Assembly (NCBI GenBank): GCA_902493385.1 | Contig: CABUPO010000010.1 | Span: 13,287-77,286 of the forward strand | Origin: an uncultured Lachnospiraceae bacterium | Lineage (GTDB): Bacteria; Bacillota; Clostridia; Lachnospirales; Lachnospiraceae | Reading direction: 5' to 3' | DNA length: 64,000 nucleotides | Part shown: positions 46,873 to 55,170 of the stretch, piece after piece | How the letters are laid out: each line of letters begins with the position of its first letter | Position numbering within the stretch: the stretch's first letter is position 1 | The notes under the pieces: model-generated | Databases searched by the model: none | What the model was told of the DNA's origin: nothing | The model's input: the letters and a program-made list of their open reading frames with translations, nothing else | Made by a program: the position numbers and the translations under genes

Positions 46873-46901
46873 ATACTACATCTGTAAAACGATTATGTCA
46901 A
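46873..46901 (-). promoter_or_regulatory. Predicted sigma-A promoter of the pel-like operon
   Basis: A perfect TTGACA (46896-46901), a 17-bp spacer and TAGTAT (46873-46878) on the minus strand. The start would be near 46866, leaving a leader of about 48 nt, too short for a c-di-GMP riboswitch. The promoter overlaps the end of the upstream GT2 gene. Confidence 0.72.
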
Positions 46902-47995
46902 CATTTTCTGATATTTATTCCTCTTTTTTCATGTTTCCCTGTACTGGACAAGCGCCCATCAATATTAAAATCTATTAATATTTTAATGCCAGCTGATATT
47001 AAATAATACAAGTGAAAATTCACTGCGGCGCAAAAGCCCCAAATCATTATTTTCCAAAATACTGAGTTGATTCCTTTAATATATCTGCCCTTTGCCATCT
47101 GCCGGATAAGAGCCTGTGCTTCCTCAAACGTCATATACTGCTTTAAAATACATTTTACTGAAGACAGTCTTTTTCCTTCATACTCATATCTCATTTTTGC
47201 GTCAAAAAATATTGCAAAAAATAATGTATATGCCTCTAAATCCTTATACTTTTCCTGTAAACCGTTATTATGTAATTTATCATCAAGCCCCTTTATTATT
47301 GCCATCCAGTTATTGCACCTGTTTTTAGTATATTTACACGAAACAGACTCTGTATTTTTTCTATATACATATACATTTTCATTAACAAATCCATATATGG
47401 CGCCTGATACATAACATTCAAAGTTGAACATCTTATCCTCTGCGTAGCAGTATTCACCAAAACATATATGATTATCATTAATAAATTGTTTTCTATATAT
47501 TTTACACCATACATATGAAAGAATACCGCCCGAAAAGAACCCGCTGAATCTGAAATCCCTCTGCGACACATCTGTCATTCTGCCATATCCGTGCCTGCCT
47601 GCATCAATCTGCCTGTCATCTATTAATCTGCAGTAATTACCGCAGATTATATCCGCGCCTGTCCTCTCTGCGGCGGATACCATACCGCATATTACGTTAT
47701 CGTCCGGAAAATAATCATCTGAATCCACAAACATAATATATTCTCCCAAAGCCTTGTTAAGCCCTGTGTTTCTCGCCTTGCCGATACCGCCGTTTTTCTG
47801 AGGAAATATCTTTATCCTGTTATCCGAAGCTTCATATTCTCTGCATATCTTTATGCTGTTATCTGCAGACTCATCATCTATAATCAATATCTCAATATTG
47901 GAATATCTTTGCGAAAGTATACTGTCAATACACTCCGAAAGATATTTCTCTGAATTATATACCGGTATTACAATACTGACTAGTCCTTTTTCCAT
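46898..47995 (-). CDS. GT2-family glycosyltransferase
   Basis: A 365-residue transferase with VSIVIPVYNSEKYLSECID, IEILIIDDESADNS and the acceptor/metal site YIMFVDSDDYFPDD. A hydrophobic C-terminal segment (IMIWGFCAAVNFHLYYLIS) may tether it to the membrane. I chose the ATG with GGAG 7 nt upstream; the frame extends 12 codons to 48031. It follows the BIG2 surface protein gene and may add sugars to that protein or to the polysaccharide; neither is shown. Confidence 0.87.
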   Translation of the reverse strand: MEKGLVSIVIPVYNSEKYLSECIDSILSQRYSNIEILIIDDESADNSIKICREYEASDNRIKIFPQKNGGIGKARNTGLNKALGEYIMFVDSDDYFPDDNVICGMVSAAERTGADIICGNYCRLIDDRQIDAGRHGYGRMTDVSQRDFRFSGFFSGGILSYVWCKIYRKQFINDNHICFGEYCYAEDKMFNFECYVSGAIYGFVNENVYVYRKNTESVSCKYTKNRCNNWMAIIKGLDDKLHNNGLQEKYKDLEAYTLFFAIFFDAKMRYEYEGKRLSSVKCILKQYMTFEEAQALIRQMAKGRYIKGINSVFWKIMIWGFCAAVNFHLYYLISAGIKILIDFNIDGRLSSTGKHEKRGINIRKC

Positions 47996-48033
47996 TGCAA
48001 TCTCCAAAATATCATATATTAACGCCGTCACAT

Positions 48034-50301
48034 TTATGACAAACCATATGCTATGGTTCCTGCCGCCACTGAGATATTTGTCTCTGCTCCACCCAGTCCG
48101 GCTCCAACTGCCGTATATCCTCCATATACCGTTATATTGGCGCCGGATTCAACGGTTATGTTGCTGCAGTCTGTATTAGCATAAGTTCCGATAACAGCAC
48201 AGTCTGATGTGACAACATGCGCTGTAATTGCGACGTCTCTGATTGTAATATTATTTCCATACAAAGCCGGACCATAACCTGAATACAGCTCTGCCTTTCC
48301 CCCTCCCTGAATAATCAGTCTGCCCGGAGCGTTATCGTCATCGCTAATCATATGAACATCAATTGGCGCGTTTTGAGCTGAAAAATAATTTTCCGTACCC
48401 TCCATAAACTCTATTATAATATCTCCCGGCCTTGAATAATTAAAGACATTTACGTATTCACCTGACATATGTACGTTGGCAAATGTAACTTTTCCACCGC
48501 CGATTCTTATCATATTACTCTTATTCGGATCTCTTTGTACAATAGTAACTCCTTTGGAAGTATTATATTCATACTCGTCTCCACAATACTTAACAGAACT
48601 GTTGGATAAGTTGTCTGCTAAAATAAGCAGCTCCCCTTTTGAAATATCGTATACATCGCCGCTTACCACTGCAATTTGTATTGACGTACTTTTATTGCCT
48701 GCCTTTGCGGTTATAGTAACGCCGCCATCTCCTACAGCTTTTACGAGACCGCCTGAGGTTACGGTTGCCACGGAATTATCGCTTGAAATCCAGCTTATCG
48801 TATCTGTCGTATCAGACGGGGTGACTTCCGCTCTTAAACTCATACTTTCCCCTGCCATAATATAGGGCGACCCGTCTATGATATTAACAGATGCGGCCGG
48901 TCTGCTTACTGATGCAGCGGTTGAATTGTCTGATTCTACTTTCTTATTATCTGATATACCTGATGGCTTTTTCTGTATGTCTTCAGATATCTGGGACGAC
49001 TTCTTATTACTGTTCAGGGCCTTTACCGTAACCTTGCATTTTGCTTTTTTGCCGTTTGCGGTTATTATCGTTATAGTAGCTTTTCCCGCTTTTTTTGCTT
49101 TAATAACTCCTTTTTTACTTACTGCCGCCACCTTCGGTCTGCTGCTAATAAAGTAAACCCTCGTCTTTGCGCCATCAGGGAGAAAGGTATATTTTAATTT
49201 TTGCTTTGTTCCTTCCTTCATAATAAGAGCTGCGTTGTCAGGCTTAATTTTTTTTGCTTTCAAAGCAATGACGGTAACCTTGCATTTTGCTTTTTTGCCA
49301 TTGCCCGTACTTGCCGTTATAACTGCTCTGCCTGTTTTCTTTGCCTTTATTTTTCCTGATTTATTAACGCTTGCCACCTTTGGGTTGCTGCTTTTTAATG
49401 TGATTTTTGTGACAGCTTTTTCAGGGTAAACTGTCGCTTTTAATTCTTTAGACCTTCCTACTGTTAAAGTTATTTTCTTTTTGCTTAATTTAATTGATTT
49501 CGGTTTTATCCTTTTTATTGTATTATTGGTATTGCCTGTATTATTGGTATTATTTGAATTATCGTTTGTCTTATCGTTCCCTCTGCCCGAATCATTACCT
49601 GTCACGCTCACTGTGCATGACGCCGACACTCCGTTTTTCGTTGAAATTGTCACCACTGCAGTGCCTCTTCCTACTGCCGTAATTGTTCCCGAATCTACCG
49701 TAACCACAGATGTGTCGGAAGAAGACCATGTCATTGGAGAAGACACAAACAATGAATACAGACTGTCCGGTGCGACCGACACAACCTCTATCTTTAAAGA
49801 CTCTCCCTCTGCAAGAGACGCGCTGCTTTTTGACAGATTTATCTGACTGACAGGCTCCACAACCCTTATAGGGAAAGGGTTATCGCACCACTGTACATCA
49901 TAAACCATGCCTATCGAATAAGAAGAAAGTACTCTTCCGTTCAAGGTGGCTGTGCCCGGCCGTACTCCCCTTACTGTTACTGTAGTCTGACACGAATTTA
50001 CATCAGGTGTTCTTCCCACCAGAGATAGAACACTCCCCTTATCAATCTGCCAGTCAATAGCCGAAACAGACGAGTAAACCGTCTGAGTCGCAGTATATGT
50101 TGCCGTTTCACCCACTGCCAATATATAGTTTCCCTGCTTATCTCTGTAGCCGTTGCCCACTTTATATATAGCTTCATCATTATACTCTGCTATAAGATTT
50201 GTTGCCGCTTTCACCGGAAAACTGAAAGTTAATATCGCCATTAGCAGAGTAACTGTTATCAGAGGAACATAAAAGTATAATTTTCTTTTTTGATTGTTCA
50301 T
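48034..50301 (-). CDS. Large secreted protein with several Ig-like (BIG2) repeats and a beta-rich C-terminus
   Basis: A 755-residue exported protein with a signal peptide (about 1-32), an N-terminal region with Ig-like character, and a BIG2 repeat (about 150-232). An Asn/Thr linker (about 235-262) leads into two lysine-rich BIG2 repeats (about 265-345 and 350-430, nearly identical around ANGKKAKCKVTV), a Ser/Lys linker and a fourth BIG2 repeat (about 470-550). The C-terminal 200 residues are Gly/Asn/Thr rich with short strands (GRLIIQGGGKAELYSG, NNITIRDVAITAH), like a right-handed beta helix. It is probably a surface adhesin or matrix protein. No sortase signal is visible. Confidence 0.8.
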   Translation of the reverse strand: MNNQKRKLYFYVPLITVTLLMAILTFSFPVKAATNLIAEYNDEAIYKVGNGYRDKQGNYILAVGETATYTATQTVYSSVSAIDWQIDKGSVLSLVGRTPDVNSCQTTVTVRGVRPGTATLNGRVLSSYSIGMVYDVQWCDNPFPIRVVEPVSQINLSKSSASLAEGESLKIEVVSVAPDSLYSLFVSSPMTWSSSDTSVVTVDSGTITAVGRGTAVVTISTKNGVSASCTVSVTGNDSGRGNDKTNDNSNNTNNTGNTNNTIKRIKPKSIKLSKKKITLTVGRSKELKATVYPEKAVTKITLKSSNPKVASVNKSGKIKAKKTGRAVITASTGNGKKAKCKVTVIALKAKKIKPDNAALIMKEGTKQKLKYTFLPDGAKTRVYFISSRPKVAAVSKKGVIKAKKAGKATITIITANGKKAKCKVTVKALNSNKKSSQISEDIQKKPSGISDNKKVESDNSTAASVSRPAASVNIIDGSPYIMAGESMSLRAEVTPSDTTDTISWISSDNSVATVTSGGLVKAVGDGGVTITAKAGNKSTSIQIAVVSGDVYDISKGELLILADNLSNSSVKYCGDEYEYNTSKGVTIVQRDPNKSNMIRIGGGKVTFANVHMSGEYVNVFNYSRPGDIIIEFMEGTENYFSAQNAPIDVHMISDDDNAPGRLIIQGGGKAELYSGYGPALYGNNITIRDVAITAHVVTSDCAVIGTYANTDCSNITVESGANITVYGGYTAVGAGLGGAETNISVAAGTIAYGLS

Positions 50302-50476
50302 TTTGGCTTTCCTCCTATCTCTATATCTCTCTTATATGTATTTTTTAATTTTATCATATTAAAAATAACATTTCCACTTTTTCTTTATTTACTCAGACAT
50401 AATATTATTATTTTCATTGCTATTAATTAAAAAGCTTGATAATATATTTATATGCTGACAATGATTGGAGTTATAT

Positions 50477-51655
50477 ATGCGTATAGGTATAATAACAAGA
50501 TACTTCCATAATCAGAATTATGGAGGTCTTTTACAGGCGTATGCATTATGTAAATATATTAACACCCACTTTCCGGACTGCGAAGCCGAACAGATTGCCT
50601 TCGACAGCTATCCCGGAATTATTAAAAAACTTAAGGAGTTGTTTTTTGCTCCCCTAGATGCGAAAATACTTTTTACAAGGGAAAGCATGCGGCTTGTTTC
50701 AGATTTACTAAAAACAAACTTACACAAAAACGCTGTATATCCATATACAGCAAAAAGAGCTGACGCATTTTCCGGATTTGAGAACGCTATCCCTCATAGC
50801 AGTAAGACTTATACCTCCCGCAGTATTGCCGACGCTCTGTCCGAATATGATATTTTTATAACAGGAAGCGATCAGGTATGGAATCCTTTATGGTATTATC
50901 CCGAATACTTTTTAGATTTCGTTCCTTGCGGCATACCCAAAATATCATATGCCGCAAGCATATCGCAGCCCTCTCTGACTCCTAAACAACAGCATATATT
51001 CAAGGAAAGCCTGCAAAGCTATACAGCAGTATCAGTACGCGAAAAAGACGCCTGTACATTATTAGATAATCTTGCAGCCGTACCTGTAAAATGGGTTCTC
51101 GACCCTACTCTTTTATTAACAAAGCAGGAGTGGAATGAAATCTGTTCAGATAATATAATTAACGAACCTTACATATTCTGCTATTTTCTCGGCGAGGATA
51201 TAGCTTCCCGCAATATATGCCGAAAGTTTTCTGACAAGCATAAGCTTCCTCTGGCCACCATACCTTACCTGCAGGGAAAATACCGGGCGTGCGACAAAGA
51301 TTTTGGCGATATCTGTTTGGCGGACATTTCCCCAAACCAGTTTATTTCACTAATAAAAAATGCAGAATATATATTTACTGACAGCTTCCATGCAACTGTC
51401 TTTTCACATATATTTGAGAAAGAATACTTTGTCTTTGAACGATACGGGAAAAAGGGTATGAGTTCAAGATTATACAGCCTCCTTACCCTTTTTAATAAAA
51501 CGGAACGATTTTGCGACAGCAACGGCAAAATATCTCTTTCATATATTGAAGCGCTGCCGGCTGTTGATTACAGCATAAAGCCGCAGGAATTAGAACACAT
51601 GAAGCATACGTCATTTGATTTTATTGACAACGCACTTAAAAGCAAAGAAGGATGA
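50477..51655 (+). CDS. Polysaccharide pyruvyl transferase family protein
   Basis: A 392-residue protein of the pyruvyl transferase family (CsaB/WcaK-like), which transfers pyruvate from PEP to form ketals on sugars. Family features are the N-terminal IGIITRYFHNQNYGGLLQAYAL, ITGSDQVWNP near residue 138, SYAASIS, and the C-terminal TDSFHATVFSHIFEK. The ATG has TTGGAG 6 nt upstream. It begins a plus-strand operon with a flippase and a ferredoxin/F420-type protein, a common trio in gut Firmicute and Bacteroidetes glycan loci. Confidence 0.88.
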   Translation: MRIGIITRYFHNQNYGGLLQAYALCKYINTHFPDCEAEQIAFDSYPGIIKKLKELFFAPLDAKILFTRESMRLVSDLLKTNLHKNAVYPYTAKRADAFSGFENAIPHSSKTYTSRSIADALSEYDIFITGSDQVWNPLWYYPEYFLDFVPCGIPKISYAASISQPSLTPKQQHIFKESLQSYTAVSVREKDACTLLDNLAAVPVKWVLDPTLLLTKQEWNEICSDNIINEPYIFCYFLGEDIASRNICRKFSDKHKLPLATIPYLQGKYRACDKDFGDICLADISPNQFISLIKNAEYIFTDSFHATVFSHIFEKEYFVFERYGKKGMSSRLYSLLTLFNKTERFCDSNGKISLSYIEALPAVDYSIKPQELEHMKHTSFDFIDNALKSKEG

Positions 51656-51660
51656 AATAA

Positions 51661-53217
51661 ATGTCTGCAAAGAAACATTTTTCTAATATAAACCAGCTTA
51701 AGGCAGGCGCATTTTTGTCATTTTTTCAAATGGCTCTTGGGTCTGTCGTAGTTTTATTTTATACGCCTGTTATGATACGCGAGCTTGGTAAAAGCGAATA
51801 CGGATTATATAATACCGTCGCCTCTACGATATCTATGCTCTCGGTACTTAATCTTGGATTAAGCAGCGGCTATATCAGATTTTACACAAGGTATCATCAA
51901 AAAAAAGATTATGATTCCATATACAGACTTAACGGCCTCTTCATTTTAATATTTACCGCAATTGGGTGCATCGCATTTTTGTGCGGCATCTTTTTAAGCA
52001 ATAACCTTGAGCTTGTATTCAGCGACGGACTCACCCGTGCCGAATACTCCAAGGCTCATATACTTATGCTGCTCATGTCGGTAAATCTTGCTATAACATT
52101 TCCTATGAGCGCATTTACAAGCATTATATCAGCCCACGAAAAATATATTATTCTTAAGCTTCTTGAAATGTTTAATAATGTGTTCGGCCCATTTATTACT
52201 TTTCCGCTTCTTCTCATGGGCTATGATTCAATCGCAATGGTGCTTGTATCTTTATGCGTTGCAATATTTACAGATATAATTTATATATTTTACGTGTTTT
52301 ATTTTTTAAGGCAAAAATTTTATTTTAGAGGTTTAAAAAGCTCCGTATTCAAAAGCCTGTTTTCATATACAATTTTTATCGCGGTAAATCTCATTATCGA
52401 CCAGATTAACTGGAACGTAGACAAGCTTCTGTTAGGAAGATTCAGAGGAACCGCAGAGGTTGCTATATATTCCGCAGGATTTACGCTGTATTCATATTAT
52501 CAGCTTATTTCAATTGCCGTATCAAGCGTATTCACACCCCGAATACATAAGATTGTCTCTGGTACGCAGGACGCTTCAGCTGATATGAAGCGCCTCCTTA
52601 CAGACTTATTTATAAAAGTTGGAAGAATTCAGTTTCTTATACTTGGCCTTGCATCTACGGGCATTTTGTTTTTCGGAAAAATATTTATTATAAAATACTG
52701 GGCAGGCAGCGGATATGACTCCGCGTACTATGTTACCCTGCTTCTTATTTTTCCTGCTTCCATTGCCCTTATTCAAAATCTGGGAATCGAGATACAGCGT
52801 GCACAGAATCTCCATAGATTCAGAAGCTATGTATACTCGGCAATGGCGCTTATTAATTTAGTTTTATCTGTTTTCCTATGCCAAAAATACGGACCAGTCG
52901 GAAGCGCTTTCGGCACTGCCGTTTCACTTATACTTGCAAATGGAATTGTTATGAACATTTATTATCATAAAAAATGCAATTTGGACATAGTCATGTTTTG
53001 GAAAAACATAATTTTAATGACAAAGGGGCTTATCCTTCCCGTAATATCAGGAATAGTTATTACGAAATTTTTTAAAATGACAAATATAACTACCTTTTTA
53101 TGTGGTATAATATTATATACTTTATGCTACCTTATATCCGTATGGTTTCTAAGTATGAACAGCGCCGAAAAAAACCTTGTAATAAAGCCGTTAAAACGTA
53201 TTGTCAGGAGAATTTAG
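51661..53217 (+). CDS. Oligosaccharide flippase (Wzx/MOP family)
   Basis: A 518-residue membrane protein with about 14 helices and the N-terminal polysaccharide-synthesis signature (LSFFQMALGSVVVLFYTPVMIR, LGKSEYGLYNTVAS). It would move lipid-linked repeat units across the membrane. It is 5 bp after the pyruvyl transferase gene and 2 bp before the next gene. Confidence 0.92.
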   Translation: MSAKKHFSNINQLKAGAFLSFFQMALGSVVVLFYTPVMIRELGKSEYGLYNTVASTISMLSVLNLGLSSGYIRFYTRYHQKKDYDSIYRLNGLFILIFTAIGCIAFLCGIFLSNNLELVFSDGLTRAEYSKAHILMLLMSVNLAITFPMSAFTSIISAHEKYIILKLLEMFNNVFGPFITFPLLLMGYDSIAMVLVSLCVAIFTDIIYIFYVFYFLRQKFYFRGLKSSVFKSLFSYTIFIAVNLIIDQINWNVDKLLLGRFRGTAEVAIYSAGFTLYSYYQLISIAVSSVFTPRIHKIVSGTQDASADMKRLLTDLFIKVGRIQFLILGLASTGILFFGKIFIIKYWAGSGYDSAYYVTLLLIFPASIALIQNLGIEIQRAQNLHRFRSYVYSAMALINLVLSVFLCQKYGPVGSAFGTAVSLILANGIVMNIYYHKKCNLDIVMFWKNIILMTKGLILPVISGIVITKFFKMTNITTFLCGIILYTLCYLISVWFLSMNSAEKNLVIKPLKRIVRRI

Positions 53218-53219
53218 TT

Positions 53220-54356
53220 ATGATTAAGCTCGCGGAAAAAGAAAAATGCTGCGGATGCGGCGCATGTTACAGCATATGCCCCGTATCATGTATTAATATG
53301 AAATATGACAAAGAGGGTTTTCTTTATCCTGTTATTGATACAAAAAAATGTATAGAATGCAGCAGCTGTATAAATGTATGCCCCTCGCTTACTGACAGCG
53401 CCAGCGGGGATAATAATGAAGCTGAGTATCCTAAAGCATATGCCGCTTATAATTACGACAAAGACATGCGGTTAAATTCTTCATCAGGCGGTATATTTAT
53501 GCTTATTGCCGATTATATATTAAAAAAGGGAGGCATAGTATTCGGCGCGGCTTTTAATCAGGACATGCATGTAGTACATACCGCTGCTGACAATCCAAAC
53601 GACGTGCTCAGATTCCGTTCCTCTAAATATGTACAGAGCGACGTTTCAAATTCTTTTATCGACGCAGAAAAATATCTTGACGAAGGCCGGTGGGTTCTGT
53701 ATACTGGCACTCCATGCCAGATAGCAGGACTTAAATCTTATCTGAAAAAAGATTACGATAAGCTCATATGCCAGGATATTATATGTCACGGTGTGCCGTC
53801 TCCCGGAATATGGCAGACATATATGAATTATCTCAGCAGAAAAACATCCAAAGCCATAACAGGCGTCAGCTTCCGTTCAAAAAAGGAAAGCTGGAAAAAC
53901 TATCACATTTCCATAAAATTTCACAACGGAAAAATATACGATAAACCACATAAAAGCGATGCGTATATGCGTCTGTTTCTTAAAAATATCATACTGCGTC
54001 CAAGCTGTTATTCTTGCCTTTATAAGGGCGTCAAAAGAACTGCGGATATTACCCTCGCCGATTTTTGGGGAATAGATAAAATTCTTCCTGAAATGGACGA
54101 TGATACAGGCACATCTCTGATATATATACACAGCAAAAAGGGATTGATGATATGGGAAGCAATAAAGCAAAATGTTAATTATCAGAAAACAGACGCAAAA
54201 AGCGCTGCAAAATATAATCCTTCGATACTTTATTCTGCCTCAAGGCCAATAGTACGCAAAAGTTTTTTTGCAAGGGTTACAGATAAAAACATCAGTTTTC
54301 TTGCAGCAGTATATAACTGCATTACCTTACTGGAAAGAATAATCCGGCGGCTGTAA
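53220..54356 (+). CDS. Ferredoxin / coenzyme F420 hydrogenase beta-subunit-like protein
   Basis: A 378-residue protein with two [4Fe-4S] motifs at the N-terminus (CCGCGACYSICP and CIECSSCINVCP), then FrhB-like N- and C-terminal domains (SSGGIFMLIADYIL, TGTPCQIAGLKSYL, CQDIICHGVPSP, ADITLADFWGI). Members in polysaccharide loci are thought to reduce sugars or nucleotide sugars with flavin electrons. The start is the ATG after CAGGAG; the frame extends into the flippase gene and should not be used. Confidence 0.88.
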   Translation: MIKLAEKEKCCGCGACYSICPVSCINMKYDKEGFLYPVIDTKKCIECSSCINVCPSLTDSASGDNNEAEYPKAYAAYNYDKDMRLNSSSGGIFMLIADYILKKGGIVFGAAFNQDMHVVHTAADNPNDVLRFRSSKYVQSDVSNSFIDAEKYLDEGRWVLYTGTPCQIAGLKSYLKKDYDKLICQDIICHGVPSPGIWQTYMNYLSRKTSKAITGVSFRSKKESWKNYHISIKFHNGKIYDKPHKSDAYMRLFLKNIILRPSCYSCLYKGVKRTADITLADFWGIDKILPEMDDDTGTSLIYIHSKKGLMIWEAIKQNVNYQKTDAKSAAKYNPSILYSASRPIVRKSFFARVTDKNISFLAAVYNCITLLERIIRRL

Positions 54357-54365
54357 TGCCGCCGG
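54344..54365. terminator. Hairpin at the convergent junction
   Basis: A perfect 8-bp GC stem (CCGGCGGC / GCCGCCGG) with a 6-nt loop contains the stop codon of the F420-type gene and ends 12 bp before the end of the convergent ABC gene. The T-run is poor, so it may act as a shared barrier rather than a classical terminator. Confidence 0.45.
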
Positions 54366-54377
54366 TTCGCTGTTGTC

Positions 54378-55142
54378 TTACCAGCCTAATTCCATAAGCC
54401 AGTTGTTTAACATTCTTTCTCTGTCCTTTTGCTTTAACCCTTCACCGGCAGGACTTTTATATTCTCCCTTTATATTACCATCTACAATATAAAGAACTCT
54501 TGAACATTTCGCCGCCACACCTGCATCGTGAGTAACCATAATAATTGTTGTACCCTCTTTATTTAATTTCACCAATTCATCCATTACTTCATTGGACGCG
54601 GCTCTGTTTAGCGCGCCTGTCGGCTCGTCTGCAAATAAAATTTTAGGCTTATTAATCATACTTCTGCAAATACAGGCTCTCTGCAGCTGACCTCCGGACA
54701 CTTCATTTATATCGTTATCTGCCACTTCGATAATATCCAATTTACGCATCAGCTCTTCTGCTCGTCTGGTTTTTGCTTTTTTAGTTTCTGTTGTTTTTCT
54801 GCTTTCAATTGCCGGTAAAACAATGTTATCTAAAATAGTTAAATTCTTCATCATATGCATCTGTTGGAAAATAAAGCCCATCTCATTCAGACGAAGTTCG
54901 GCAAGTTCTTTACCTTTTAATTTAGTAATGTCCTTTCCGTCAAATATTACTTTTCCACCGGTAGCTCCGTCCATACCTGACACCGCATACAAAAGCGTAG
55001 ATTTACCGGAACCGGAAGGTCCCATGATTGCTGCCATCTCCCCGTCCTCTATTGAAAAATTTACATTTTTTAATACATTATTCTGTCTTTTATTTATAAC
55101 ATACGTTTTACATAAATCCTTTACTTCCAATAAAGCTGACAT
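54378..55142 (-). CDS. ABC transporter ATPase (MacB/LolD type)
   Basis: A 254-residue ATPase with Walker A GPSGSGKS (41-48), Q-loop FIFQQMHMM, signature VSGGQLQR, Walker B ILFADEPTGAL and switch His in MVTHD. I chose the ATG with GGAGG 8 nt upstream, between the permease stop and the first conserved strand; the frame extends 12 codons and overlaps the permease gene. With the FtsX permease it forms an antimicrobial-peptide or peptide exporter typical of Firmicutes. Confidence 0.93.
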   Translation of the reverse strand: MSALLEVKDLCKTYVINKRQNNVLKNVNFSIEDGEMAAIMGPSGSGKSTLLYAVSGMDGATGGKVIFDGKDITKLKGKELAELRLNEMGFIFQQMHMMKNLTILDNIVLPAIESRKTTETKKAKTRRAEELMRKLDIIEVADNDINEVSGGQLQRACICRSMINKPKILFADEPTGALNRAASNEVMDELVKLNKEGTTIIMVTHDAGVAAKCSRVLYIVDGNIKGEYKSPAGEGLKQKDRERMLNNWLMELGW

Positions 55143-55170
55143 TTCTTTTTCCTCCATTTTTAATCCGTAA

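Noticed and set aside
46819..46900. c-di-GMP riboswitch before pelD
   Set aside because: The predicted transcript start leaves a leader of about 48 nt, shorter than known c-di-GMP aptamers, and no GEMM-like core is visible. Control through the PelD protein is better supported.
49013..49480. Tandem DNA repeat or CRISPR-like array
   Set aside because: The similarity is protein level, from two neighbouring BIG2 repeats in the surface protein; there are no uniform repeats with unique spacers.
53100..53219. Upstream extension of the F420-type protein
   Set aside because: It lies inside the flippase gene in another frame. The ATG at 53220 has a ribosome site and begins just before the first ferredoxin motif.
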